Part shown: positions 26,377 through 35,369 of the stretch, in pieces | Layout of the letters: every line of letters starts with the position of its first letter | How positions within the stretch are numbered: the stretch's first letter is position 1 | NCBI GenBank assembly: GCA_965267435.1 | Contig: OZ253960.1 | Span: 2,170,001-2,234,000, forward strand | Length of the DNA stretch: 64,000 nt | DNA from: JAWPMT01 sp965267435 | GTDB lineage: Bacteria > Bacteroidota > Bacteroidia > Cytophagales > Cyclobacteriaceae | Direction: 5' to 3' | Notes under the pieces: model-generated | Seen by the model: only the letters and a program-made list of their open reading frames with translations | The model's database searches: none | What the model was told of the DNA's origin: nothing | Translations under genes and position numbers: made by a program

Positions 26377-26605
26377 ACGAACCCGTATACAAATCCGTTA
26401 GCACGTCCGCAGTGTGGCCGCGAATCCCTACATGGCGCAAAAATTCCTTCCGAGACCATAAAATAGTGTAGGAATCACCACCCTAGTATTAAAAATCCAC
26501 TGCGAATGCACTGTCTGCGTCGGGAATCTGCAGGAGCTGGAGCAACGGCAACCATTGCCTCTTTACACAAAACGAACATCAACCCGGCGGATGTCCTCTT
26601 CAACC

Positions 26606-26833
26606 CTATAGGCCCTCACTGTCGTCTTCTTGCCTGATGATCTCTTCAAAATTAGGTCCCGTCAGCGCGCTGCCGAGACCTGTTAACAAGGCGACCACAA
26701 ACAAGAAGAGTATTGCGTTGCCTTTCAACTCAATCCCGGACAGGTAGAACGTGATCATACCTCCGATCAGGAAGATCAGAAAGACGGCAACAAACCAGGT
26801 GAGGCGAGATTTGGTTTTGGAATTGAGGTTCAT
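26606..26833 (-). CDS. Two-helix membrane protein overlapping helicase gene
   Basis: A 75-residue protein with helices at about 11-30 (TWFVAVFLIFLIGGMITFY) and 38-58 (AILFLFVVALLTGLGSALTG) and an acidic C-terminal tail (RQEDDSEGL). Its start codon overlaps the stop of the 1601-residue exonuclease-helicase by 4 bp (ATGA), so the two are translationally coupled. Small membrane partners are frequent in phage-defence operons, but a link here is inference from overlap only. Confidence 0.75.
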   Translation of the reverse strand: MNLNSKTKSRLTWFVAVFLIFLIGGMITFYLSGIELKGNAILFLFVVALLTGLGSALTGPNFEEIIRQEDDSEGL

Positions 26834-29800
26834 GACACTGTAGAATCCACCTTCTCAAAACAAACCTCCGGCAACAGGATCCTAACATCTTTATCGAAAT
26901 TTTCAGGGCGCCAGTAAAGAACGAAATTCACCTTCGCGCTTTTCAAGTGATAGCCTTTATCCTTCCAGGTTGCAATCTGTTGCTGGAATTGCTTTGAGAA
27001 CTTCAAAACAGGTTGCCTATGTTCATTTAGGCATCGATCGTCCCCCAACGTCAACGCATCTCCACTTCGACATTTGGTTAGCGCATGCTGTTTGTTGATG
27101 AAGTAATCCAACCACACATCTTTGAGGGTCAAGTGCATCACCATCTCGACTGAGGCCGAATAATTGTTGCTGTCTTCTACCCGTTCCAGGTTCGTTGCAG
27201 TCAAATCATTTAAATAGTTGCCATTCAAGTGAATGGTCAAGTTCTGCTTCGCCCTCGTCATGGCAACATAGAGCTGTCTTTTTGCGGCATCGGTTGAGGG
27301 GTCAAAATCTTCGAGCAACAGAAAGACGTTGTCGAATTCCCGGCCCTTGGCTTTGTGGATCGTCGAAACAAAAATGGTCTCACCCCTTTCATTGAAGAAG
27401 TCTTCCAATTTGGATTCGCGAATGAACACCTGCAAGTCTGACTTGTACTTCTTCTCAGGATGAGTTGCTTCAAAGTCCCTGATGATATTTAGACAGATCT
27501 CCACGGTTGAGCTCTGCTGAAAACTATCCTTCAACTCACGTTTCGCCTTTTCCCATAGATCCTCATTGATCAGCGCGACACGCTCACTCGAATTCAAGTG
27601 GCTGAGAAAGAACCGCACTTCCAGCAGGTCACATAGATTGAAGCCATCGTTGGTCTGGATCAACTTGGCCGGTACTCTATTTCTCAGAAGAAGCCCGGTG
27701 ACTTGTAAGGCTTCGTCATTGGTCTTTGTGAGCACACAGGTGGTTCCAGTGAGGTCCGTCGTGACGATGTCCTGCACCACTGGCGTTATGAGATTCTTGC
27801 TCCGGTAACGAACGAGTTTGATCCTGCCGTCATCCTCTTGTTTAGCGGCGATTGGTTCGTGCTTCAATCGATGCTGGATCTTCTTCACAAATTCATTGGT
27901 GAATTCCACAAGGTTCTTTTTGCTCCGGTAGTTTTCCACCAGTTCATGCTTCACTGCACTTTCTACCAGCATGATCTTCTCGAGGTATTCAGAGCTAGCT
28001 CCCCGGAATTCGTAAATGTTCTGGTCATCATCCCCAACGGCAATCACACGCATTTCTTCATTCTGACTCATCATCGTCCTAATCAGATTGAACTCATCCT
28101 GGTCCATGTCTTGCGCCTCATCAATGACCATCACAGCTTTCGCAATGCGGCTCGCTTCTACTTCCCTTTTCTGAATCTTCTCAATGGTCTTCTTTAAGAT
28201 CTCAGCAGATTTGTCTAGCGTGCCTACCCTTCCCAACAAATCAAAACAGTACGAGTGGAAGGTTTTGATCTCAACGAAATTGGCGGCATTTCCTATCAGC
28301 TTGAGCAACCTCTTCTTGAACTCCGTGGCTGCCGCTCGCGAAAAAGTGACCATCAGCAACTGCTCATGCTTGACGTCCTCCATCAACAGCAGGGAGGCCA
28401 ATTTATGGACCAATACTTTCGTCTTCCCGCTCCCTGGGCCGGCGGCCACTACCATGTACTGTGCCTTATCGTTGATGATTTTCAACTGCCTCGGCGACAA
28501 TTCTCCAAAGAGCTGTTTGAACTTCCCGGGAGTCATCTTCAGCTTGAGCTCATTGGCCTTGCTACCGGGAAAATACTTTCGAAGGAAAGAACTGTAGGTC
28601 AGCTGAAAATAGTCCTCCACAAATTGCAGCGCCTCCCGGTAGTCATCCAGCATTCTCTTGGCATACTCGCCCACAATGTGGATTTGCTGCACCTTGTTGT
28701 CATAAAACCGCTCTAGTTTGCTGTAGTCGTCTTTCGTGTATCGCTTCTTGTTGTCCTCTTCAGTCCTTTCGATGGTCAGCCGATTGTAAACCACCAGAAA
28801 GCCCCCTTCAATTTTAATCGCGTCGATTCGGGAAAGGTAGAATAGGGCATCCTCTATGTCTTGGATGGACGCCTTCTGCCCAAAACTCGAAATCGCATTC
28901 TCGAACGCCGCTTTCAGCTCATGGACTGAAAACTCGACCAAGTCCGTTTCTTTGCCTCCTTGAGTTGGAGCATTCGCTCTCTCATACAGCAATTCCACAA
29001 TGAACTGAGCCAGTTCATGCCTCTTAGTCAATTTTTCCTTCAGATCCCCCTGGGGAAGGCGCCCCAGGACTACCACATGATTCTTTGAATAATCGGCACT
29101 CCGTTGATTGATCCAGTATTTGATGGTCCAAAAGTTGAGGACGGTTTTGATCCGGGCGGGTGTGACATCTTCACAACCCTGCTCCTCAGCTTGCTCATTC
29201 AGCTCTTTGATGTGAAACGTCTGCTCTTCTTGCGTGATAAGGGGTAGCAGAAAATGCTCGATACTGCTATATGTCTTGAGAATACTGAGCGAGCGATTAT
29301 GATTCTCCCCCTTATTGATGAAAGCCGTCAGATCTTTGGCATCCGCCAGGATCTTTTCTTCGCGTAGCAGGTTCACCGTGTTGATGACCTCTTCTTTGAC
29401 AATTCCCAGATGGTCACTGATGTAGTCAATTCTTGATTCTGCGACCTCGTTATCGGACTGCTTCCTACTCTTACTGGAAAAAAGCGACTTGATGATCCTG
29501 ATGCCGTTGGTTTTTTGATTTTCTTCAAACCTTTCGGAAGCATTGATCTTGTCAATGGCCTCCTGGGCATTTCTCGTCTGGATGCTGTCCGCGTATACCC
29601 TCGGCACATTTTGTCCCCTCTTCAGGTAGCCAGCCTCTTCCAGCGCGGCGATGGCCGTCTTCACCCGGGTCTCAATCTGATAGACACTTTCGTCCCAGCC
29701 CGCTTTGCGTGCGATTTCCAGTGCCGAGTTAGAGACCTTCGAACGAAACTTCGTAATCCCCTTGATAGCCTTCCACACCTGCTGGATCTCTTTGATGGAG

Positions 29801-31635
29801 AGCTTGGTCTGATTCAATAGAAGAAAGTGCTTGCCCAAATCCTCTTCGTTGAACAGCACGTAGCAGTCTGCCCTGATGCTTTCATCGCGTCCTGCCCTCC
29901 CGGCTTCCTGCACGTAGTTTTCCAGGGAGTCGGAAATCTCATAGTGGATCACCATTCCGACATCCTTCTTGTCCACCCCCATCCCAAAAGCGGAGGTGGC
30001 CACCATGATGGAAGTCTCTCCAGATATGAAGGCATCCTGATTGGCTGTTTTTATCGCAACCTCCATCTGGCCATGGTAAGACCTGGCGCTGAAGCCATCA
30101 TCAGTCAATCGCTTAGCCAGCATGTCTGCTTTCCCCGTCCTTGAAACATAGATGATGGTCGGGCAGTCCTTTTCCTCCAAAAGGAGTCGCAATGCCTGAT
30201 ACTTCTCCTCCTCATCTTTCCGTGCGACCACTTTGTATTGAAGGTTCGTCCTCGAGGCTTTGGACGTAAACAACTCCAATTCCAACCCAAGCTTGTCCCG
30301 GAAGTAGTCCTTTATGTCCGCAATGACTTGCTGCTTCGCCGTGGCGGTAAAGCACGATACCGGGATGCCATCCTGGAGGTTCTTCTTCTCTTGGATGGAC
30401 TTGATGAAATCGCCGATGTACAAATAGTCGACCCGGAAGTCTTGTCCCCATGAAGAAAAGCAGTGGGCTTCGTCGATCACAAAGCGCACAACGTTTCTCC
30501 CCACGATCAGCCGCTCAATGGTCTTAGACCTCAATGACTCAGGGGACAAGTAGAGTATGGAGGCAGAACCATCCTCCACCCGTTCAAATGACTTCGCTCT
30601 TTCTATGGGGTCGAGCAAGCCATTGATGGTCACCGCTTCCGTAATGCCAGATTTCTCAAGGTTATCCACCTGGTCCTTCATCAGGGATTGCAGCGGGGAA
30701 ATGATCACGGTCAATCCCTTGGCGTTTTCACCACTCATCAACGCGGGCACCTGAAAAGTGATGGACTTCCCCCCTCCCGTGGGGAAAATGGCCAGTAATG
30801 ATTTGTTATCTACCGCTGCTCTCACTGCCTGCTCTTGCAACGGCTCGCCGCCGTAAGTCCTGTAGGAATCAAAACCAAAGAACCGTTTCAGTCCTATGTA
30901 AATATTGAAATGCTCATCGCAATAGGCACAACCGCGCAGGCAAGGTTTGTTTCGCAAGAGATACATGATCCGCTGTACCTCGGGGTAGTTTTTTAACACC
31001 CAGGGCGGTGTGATGGAATAACGATGGTTGGCATGAATTAGGGCCAGGCAATAGGACAGTTCGATCGCGTGATCTGCAATCAATCGGGCAAGGTCCGCAC
31101 TTTCACATATTTGGCTTTCAAATGCTTCTCGAATGAGCACTTCAGCATCAGGATGCGTGCTTGAGTACCCAATAAAACGGAAGAAAGCTTGAAACTCTTT
31201 TTTATCATGAAGGAGCAGATAGAGAATTTGCTTGACTAACTCATCCAATTGATCAAAAGCCGCTGCTTCATCATGAAACAGATCCCTTGCCTTGATGGAG
31301 TCGTTGAGTGGGTTGTTTGCCTCCTCTGTCTGCAGTTTGTCGTCTTTGACAAGTGCGTGATACGGCCGGGTCGGAAAAAGCAATGGCGAAAGATATAGCG
31401 TGTCGACGATGTTGGCGGGATGGATGTTTGCATCTCGCAGAGCCTGGCCAATGTACTTGACATCGTGGTTGAGGATGTTATGCCCACAGATGTATTCCGT
31501 TCCCCGCAGGAAATCGGTAAGCGCCGCCACGGAGTTTTCATGAAACGAGGCTCCAGCGTACTTGATACTCCCGATGTCCAGGATCCTTCCCTTTGTCGGA
31601 TCGACTTCCGTATCCACGAATGCAATTGATCTCAT
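26830..31635 (-). CDS. Fusion of DEDD exonuclease, RecQ-type helicase and UvrD-type helicase
   Basis: A 1601-residue protein. Residues 1-160 look like a DnaQ-fold 3'-5' exonuclease (FVDTEVD; GHNILNHDVKYIG). A cysteine pair follows (CLRGCAYC, about 230-240). The RecQ-type SF2 helicase spans about 260-640: Walker A FPTGGGKS near 287, DEAHCFSSWGQDFR near 395, and MGVDKKDVGMVIHYE with YVQEAGRAGRD. A long linker with winged-helix-like parts comes next. The C-terminal UvrD/Rep-type SF1 helicase spans about 1040-1510: AAGPGSGKTKVL near 1067, IDEAQDMDQDE, VGDDDQNIYEFRG, TIHKAKGREFDNVF and YVAMTRAKQNL. All motor motifs look intact. Such multi-motor nuclease fusions act in DNA repair or anti-phage defence. 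Its position at the edge of a defence island and its coupled membrane gene favour defence. Confidence 0.92.
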   Translation of the reverse strand: MRSIAFVDTEVDPTKGRILDIGSIKYAGASFHENSVAALTDFLRGTEYICGHNILNHDVKYIGQALRDANIHPANIVDTLYLSPLLFPTRPYHALVKDDKLQTEEANNPLNDSIKARDLFHDEAAAFDQLDELVKQILYLLLHDKKEFQAFFRFIGYSSTHPDAEVLIREAFESQICESADLARLIADHAIELSYCLALIHANHRYSITPPWVLKNYPEVQRIMYLLRNKPCLRGCAYCDEHFNIYIGLKRFFGFDSYRTYGGEPLQEQAVRAAVDNKSLLAIFPTGGGKSITFQVPALMSGENAKGLTVIISPLQSLMKDQVDNLEKSGITEAVTINGLLDPIERAKSFERVEDGSASILYLSPESLRSKTIERLIVGRNVVRFVIDEAHCFSSWGQDFRVDYLYIGDFIKSIQEKKNLQDGIPVSCFTATAKQQVIADIKDYFRDKLGLELELFTSKASRTNLQYKVVARKDEEEKYQALRLLLEEKDCPTIIYVSRTGKADMLAKRLTDDGFSARSYHGQMEVAIKTANQDAFISGETSIMVATSAFGMGVDKKDVGMVIHYEISDSLENYVQEAGRAGRDESIRADCYVLFNEEDLGKHFLLLNQTKLSIKEIQQVWKAIKGITKFRSKVSNSALEIARKAGWDESVYQIETRVKTAIAALEEAGYLKRGQNVPRVYADSIQTRNAQEAIDKINASERFEENQKTNGIRIIKSLFSSKSRKQSDNEVAESRIDYISDHLGIVKEEVINTVNLLREEKILADAKDLTAFINKGENHNRSLSILKTYSSIEHFLLPLITQEEQTFHIKELNEQAEEQGCEDVTPARIKTVLNFWTIKYWINQRSADYSKNHVVVLGRLPQGDLKEKLTKRHELAQFIVELLYERANAPTQGGKETDLVEFSVHELKAAFENAISSFGQKASIQDIEDALFYLSRIDAIKIEGGFLVVYNRLTIERTEEDNKKRYTKDDYSKLERFYDNKVQQIHIVGEYAKRMLDDYREALQFVEDYFQLTYSSFLRKYFPGSKANELKLKMTPGKFKQLFGELSPRQLKIINDKAQYMVVAAGPGSGKTKVLVHKLASLLLMEDVKHEQLLMVTFSRAAATEFKKRLLKLIGNAANFVEIKTFHSYCFDLLGRVGTLDKSAEILKKTIEKIQKREVEASRIAKAVMVIDEAQDMDQDEFNLIRTMMSQNEEMRVIAVGDDDQNIYEFRGASSEYLEKIMLVESAVKHELVENYRSKKNLVEFTNEFVKKIQHRLKHEPIAAKQEDDGRIKLVRYRSKNLITPVVQDIVTTDLTGTTCVLTKTNDEALQVTGLLLRNRVPAKLIQTNDGFNLCDLLEVRFFLSHLNSSERVALINEDLWEKAKRELKDSFQQSSTVEICLNIIRDFEATHPEKKYKSDLQVFIRESKLEDFFNERGETIFVSTIHKAKGREFDNVFLLLEDFDPSTDAAKRQLYVAMTRAKQNLTIHLNGNYLNDLTATNLERVEDSNNYSASVEMVMHLTLKDVWLDYFINKQHALTKCRSGDALTLGDDRCLNEHRQPVLKFSKQFQQQIATWKDKGYHLKSAKVNFVLYWRPENFDKDVRILLPEVCFEKVDSTVS

Positions 31636-31825
31636 CTATACGAGCATATCTGGCTGGGCATACTCCATCAGCACATGATTTGGGGTAAGGAAAGGCATGG
31701 GCACAAAGAAGTGCCACATCCCGTTCATCAGAGGAAAAGTAGTGATTCCGGGCGTAATGCACAATGATAACGGTCTGGTGACGCCTTAGTAAGTGTGTTA
31801 GGCTGTGCTGATAGCCTTAGAGGCT

Positions 31826-32034
31826 TTTTGGAGAGAACGGGCGTGCTTCCACCTCTTGCTGTTGGTCCCGCTCTTTGGCTGTACCGGCGTCCCGCAAGCT
31901 CCCGCACTGGCCCTGACGAGAGAGCCGGTGATTCGTATGTTGGGTGTTATTCCCTCTCCTCTCTGTCAGGGCAGGCCAAACTTGGTGCCGCCGCCGATCG
32001 GGTCTAGATGGCGGAGGGTGGTGGCTTCGGGCTA
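31826..32034 (+). repeat. Dispersed repeat family A, copy 3
   Basis: Left end TTTGGAGAGAACGGGCGTGC, central hairpin CCCTGACGAGAGAG / CTCTCCTCTCTGTCAGGG, right end GATCGGGTCTAGATGGC and GGTGGTGGCTTCGGGC. The two ends are imperfect inverted repeats. Frames through it (GCQ- and RWR-rich peptides) are not credible genes. The rest of 31636-32179 shows nothing else. Confidence 0.75.
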
Positions 32035-32179
32035 AGGGGAGAGAGTTTGAACCAGGTGTCTGGCAAACTGTACGCTAAATCACCACTTGGCTAAACAGAA
32101 GTCCATTGGATTCCTAATCGCCTGAATTCTACGCCGACCACGTATTGCAAACCCCAGTTAGCCAGACTAATTTACTTCA

Positions 32180-32797
32180 ATGGATTATAAAGCTAAGCTC
32201 AACCAAATGGACGCCAGTGAGCTCAAAGCTGGAATCACGAAATGCCGTGAAAATGCAGAGGATTTGGTAAAAGCAGCAAAGCAGATTGTGAAAAAAAGGA
32301 AATACGGTCCCGCTTGCTCCTTGTTGGTTTTGTCCTGCGAAGAATCAGTAAAAGCTTGCGCGCTCGTCTCAATCTATCTGGGCACTGAATCCCAATTTCC
32401 GATAGAGAAGTACTTTCGGGTCCACCAGAAAAAACACATCACAGGCAAAGAGATTGAAGGATTGATTCGCCCTTTTGATGGACTGGAGCAATTTCTGGCT
32501 ATTTGCAAAGGAGGTTTGCCAGCAGCACTTAAATTCGTTCTGAATTTTTTTGTTACCAAGCCACCCTCGAAATGGTGGAAAGGGGCTGATGACTTGAAGA
32601 AGCAAGGGTTATATGTGGACCTTGTGAGCGAAGGGTGGAGGACACCTAGCGAAGTATCACCAGAGACCTACCGGGATTCCCTGCATCAGGCCGAGTTCCT
32701 GATAAAATGGGTTGGCAAAGCAGAGAACATTCTGAACCCCGAAAACCATCAGCTGGCTAAGAAAATCGAGAAATCACACTTTGAGCAGCCCGACTAA
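32180..32797 (+). CDS. AbiV-family abortive infection protein
   Basis: A 205-residue helical protein. The AbiV pattern is visible: a helix of alternating Ala/Leu (ENAEDLVKAAKQIVKKRKYG) followed by ACSLLVLSCEESVKACAL, where the family has a conserved Glu-Glu near a small-residue helix. Then comes a basic HQKKH segment and DLKKQGLYVDLVSEGW, matching the KxxGLYVDxx motif. AbiV from Lactococcus blocks translation after phage infection. It is the only plus-strand gene in the island and ends 33 bp from the convergent PLD-nuclease gene. Family identification is fairly firm; activity is inferred. Confidence 0.82.
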   Translation: MDYKAKLNQMDASELKAGITKCRENAEDLVKAAKQIVKKRKYGPACSLLVLSCEESVKACALVSIYLGTESQFPIEKYFRVHQKKHITGKEIEGLIRPFDGLEQFLAICKGGLPAALKFVLNFFVTKPPSKWWKGADDLKKQGLYVDLVSEGWRTPSEVSPETYRDSLHQAEFLIKWVGKAENILNPENHQLAKKIEKSHFEQPD

Positions 32798-32830
32798 TAG
32801 AGGTGGGATTAGCCGCAAAGACAATCTAAA

Positions 32831-35368
32831 TCAGTTCTTCCCCTTCTGATACTTCTTGAGCTGGGAGAGCGGTATTCGACGAGTACCATAGATGCTACCA
32901 TATTTAGCTTCGTGATTATCACGCTCCTTAACCAGGCACCACCCAGAATGATCAACTCTGAAGTAGTCTTGATGCTTATCAAGGTCAACATACTTCCCCT
33001 CCAACTCATCCTTCCACTTGATAGCAGCAAAAGCATTGAACAATACCTCATCATCCTTCTTCGAAATGTCATCCATGTACTGCTCAAAGTGGACATCCGT
33101 GAGCCCAAACCGCTCAAAAAGGTTGAAAGCCAATAGCTCGAGATCGACTTTCATAAACGATTCCATACTCAATGAATCTAACAGGTATGAATAGAGTAAG
33201 GAATAGTAGATCGTCTTGGATTTGTAGTCTGCAAGCTTCGTCCGTGCATACTGATCAGTGTCATCACCTGCCTCCACCAGATGCTGACGAACCAACAGTT
33301 TGTTAAAGTGCGTGACAATATCCTTCATCTCATGCTTGAAGGTCTCTTGAAGTTTTGGCCGCCAATCTGAATCTGTGTACTCCTCTTTACCCTTCTTTCG
33401 GAATGCCTCCCCATCATTGAAGTAGGTCAGGGCCGTCACGATGTGAGAAACCAAAAGGAACTGCACAAAGTCGATGACGTCAATCCTATGACCGTCCATG
33501 TTGGTAACGCGGGTTAACGAAGCTTTGTACTTTTTGACAAGACGCTGCACTTGCCCAACCAACTGCTCTACTGTAAGGTCTCTAGCAGGAGGAGGTGGTG
33601 GCGGGTCGTTCTTTCGCACGTTGCTCTGTCCCGTGCTGCCATCTTCCTCCTCGTCCTCCAGGTCATCACTCCTTCGCTGAATCTCCACAAGTAGCAACCT
33701 GGTGATCGATTCCCATAGGCGAAATGAGTTATGCGTCCTGATAATCTTTTGGCGCTGCTCGGGATCTTTGGAGGCCTGGACGGCTTGATCATATGTCATC
33801 TCGATAGTACCAACGTCGCCATCCTTCTCCTCTCTTGCACCTACCCTGAGTCGGTGTGAGTGCTGTACCTCGTGTACTTGATTGGCATCATTCAGATAGG
33901 CCAGGACTTCAAATTCATTAATGGAGCCCGTCTCGAGTCCACTAATCACTTGATTGATGGTCCTATTCGCCTTCGAGGGATCTGTTTGAAAGAGCTTATC
34001 AAGCTGATTGATCAGCTGTTTATTTGAAACGTGGTTACCCTCCGCATCCAGCATCTGTGCATAGGAAAGGTCTTTCCCCATTACTGCTTTGGGCAGACTT
34101 GTCTGAAACTCCTCTGTGCTGTTTCGCATCGACAGTCTATGAACCTCCTCACCTAGCGAATTATAAATAACCAGTACAACCTCTGGCTCCAATCGCTTTG
34201 AGTTCAAATAGACCGTTAACGTTTCGCCCTGTAGATCGACGGCCTTGATGAACATTCTGGGCCCGGCTCCCGCCTTTCTACCCTCATCCCCTGACACCGA
34301 GGAGGACCTTTTCAATTCACTTGTTACAAGTTTCTTGCCCTTGATACCGAGCCTAGATAGCAAATTGCTCGTGGGCGATTTATACAATGCACAAAATTCA
34401 TCATTGGCGCCTCTATGTTCTCGGGTACCGAATCCGGCCCTGGTCGCATTGGCGCTTCCAAGCAACAGGTACTCATACTCCCCCGCCTCAAAATGGAAGA
34501 TTTTGCTATGCAGTTTTCTGGCGTAGGTGCTATCTCCTCCAATACCTGTCTTACCTCTACTGGTTTTCTCCCAAATATAGAAATTGATCCGCTCGAGGTC
34601 CTCCATGTTGACTGGGTCCAACCCAAAATCTGACGGCAGGTACAGGTCCAATGGGGCTTTGTAAAAGTGCTGCTTCAGAGCCAGTACTGTCGCTCCATCT
34701 TGATCATAGTAGGGACAAATAATGCTAATTCGATTGACTGTCTCGGAAGGAACCAGGTCTACTAATTGCGAAAAAATGGAAGTTGATTCATTGTAGAGCA
34801 ATGCCACTTCCATCCCATCGTCCAGCGTATGAAACGCATGCTTCTGTACACTCGCGGTTCCCAGCAGGGAATTATTGGCCGTAATCTGTCTGGTCATTCG
34901 CTCCTTGTTATAACCCGCGACATCGCTCGTCAACCCTTGAAGGAAGTCCCACGCCTCCTGGAGAATAGGAAGTTGAGCGGAATCCAGAGCATCTGCATAG
35001 AAGGACGTAAACAGCTCATGGTTCTTCCCATGGCCGCCAGGGGTAATGTTTCCTGAGCCAAAAAATAACAGCAACTTGTTGTCACCGACAAGAAAGTTCA
35101 TCTTCGGGTGAAAAGCGCCCATTGACCGAACCCCGTTGACCGAATAAGTTTGGCTCAAATGCTGGAGGCTGCCCGAGGCAAGGCCAATGCTACCGTCAAG
35201 CATGTGCTGGTCCACCAGCACGGAGACATTGGTGATCCACTTTCGGCGCAAAGTTCGGAGGACCTGGTACTCGAAATGATGAAAGTTGAAGGAGTAGCTC
35301 GTCAACAGAGCCGAATGGAAATCACTTCTCCTACCCGGAACTTCCTGAAAGAGTTTCCTTTCTTTCAT
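32831..35368 (-). CDS. PLD-superfamily nuclease-like protein
   Basis: An 845-residue protein with two phospholipase-D-type half sites. The first is AFHPKMNFLVGDNKLL followed by FFGSGNITPGG (about 84-110). The second is KLHSKIFHFEAGEYEYLLLG followed by SANATRAGFG (about 290-320). Each has the His-x-Lys and the later Gly-Ser-x-Asn; the Asp of the HKD motif is not in its usual place. Both half sites in one chain fit a monomeric nuclease. The C-terminal half is long, helical and charged, with a proline-rich linker (PPPPPPARD) near 590. It is the last gene of a tight trio: 1 bp separates it from the preceding 521-residue protein gene. A nuclease effector role is inference. Confidence 0.78.
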   Translation of the reverse strand: MKERKLFQEVPGRRSDFHSALLTSYSFNFHHFEYQVLRTLRRKWITNVSVLVDQHMLDGSIGLASGSLQHLSQTYSVNGVRSMGAFHPKMNFLVGDNKLLLFFGSGNITPGGHGKNHELFTSFYADALDSAQLPILQEAWDFLQGLTSDVAGYNKERMTRQITANNSLLGTASVQKHAFHTLDDGMEVALLYNESTSIFSQLVDLVPSETVNRISIICPYYDQDGATVLALKQHFYKAPLDLYLPSDFGLDPVNMEDLERINFYIWEKTSRGKTGIGGDSTYARKLHSKIFHFEAGEYEYLLLGSANATRAGFGTREHRGANDEFCALYKSPTSNLLSRLGIKGKKLVTSELKRSSSVSGDEGRKAGAGPRMFIKAVDLQGETLTVYLNSKRLEPEVVLVIYNSLGEEVHRLSMRNSTEEFQTSLPKAVMGKDLSYAQMLDAEGNHVSNKQLINQLDKLFQTDPSKANRTINQVISGLETGSINEFEVLAYLNDANQVHEVQHSHRLRVGAREEKDGDVGTIEMTYDQAVQASKDPEQRQKIIRTHNSFRLWESITRLLLVEIQRRSDDLEDEEEDGSTGQSNVRKNDPPPPPPARDLTVEQLVGQVQRLVKKYKASLTRVTNMDGHRIDVIDFVQFLLVSHIVTALTYFNDGEAFRKKGKEEYTDSDWRPKLQETFKHEMKDIVTHFNKLLVRQHLVEAGDDTDQYARTKLADYKSKTIYYSLLYSYLLDSLSMESFMKVDLELLAFNLFERFGLTDVHFEQYMDDISKKDDEVLFNAFAAIKWKDELEGKYVDLDKHQDYFRVDHSGWCLVKERDNHEAKYGSIYGTRRIPLSQLKKYQKGKN

Positions 35369-35369
35369 G

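Noticed and set aside
31795..32035. 70-76 residue plus-strand frames
   Set aside because: Run through repeat A; the same peptide types appear at other repeat copies, so they are repeat artefacts.
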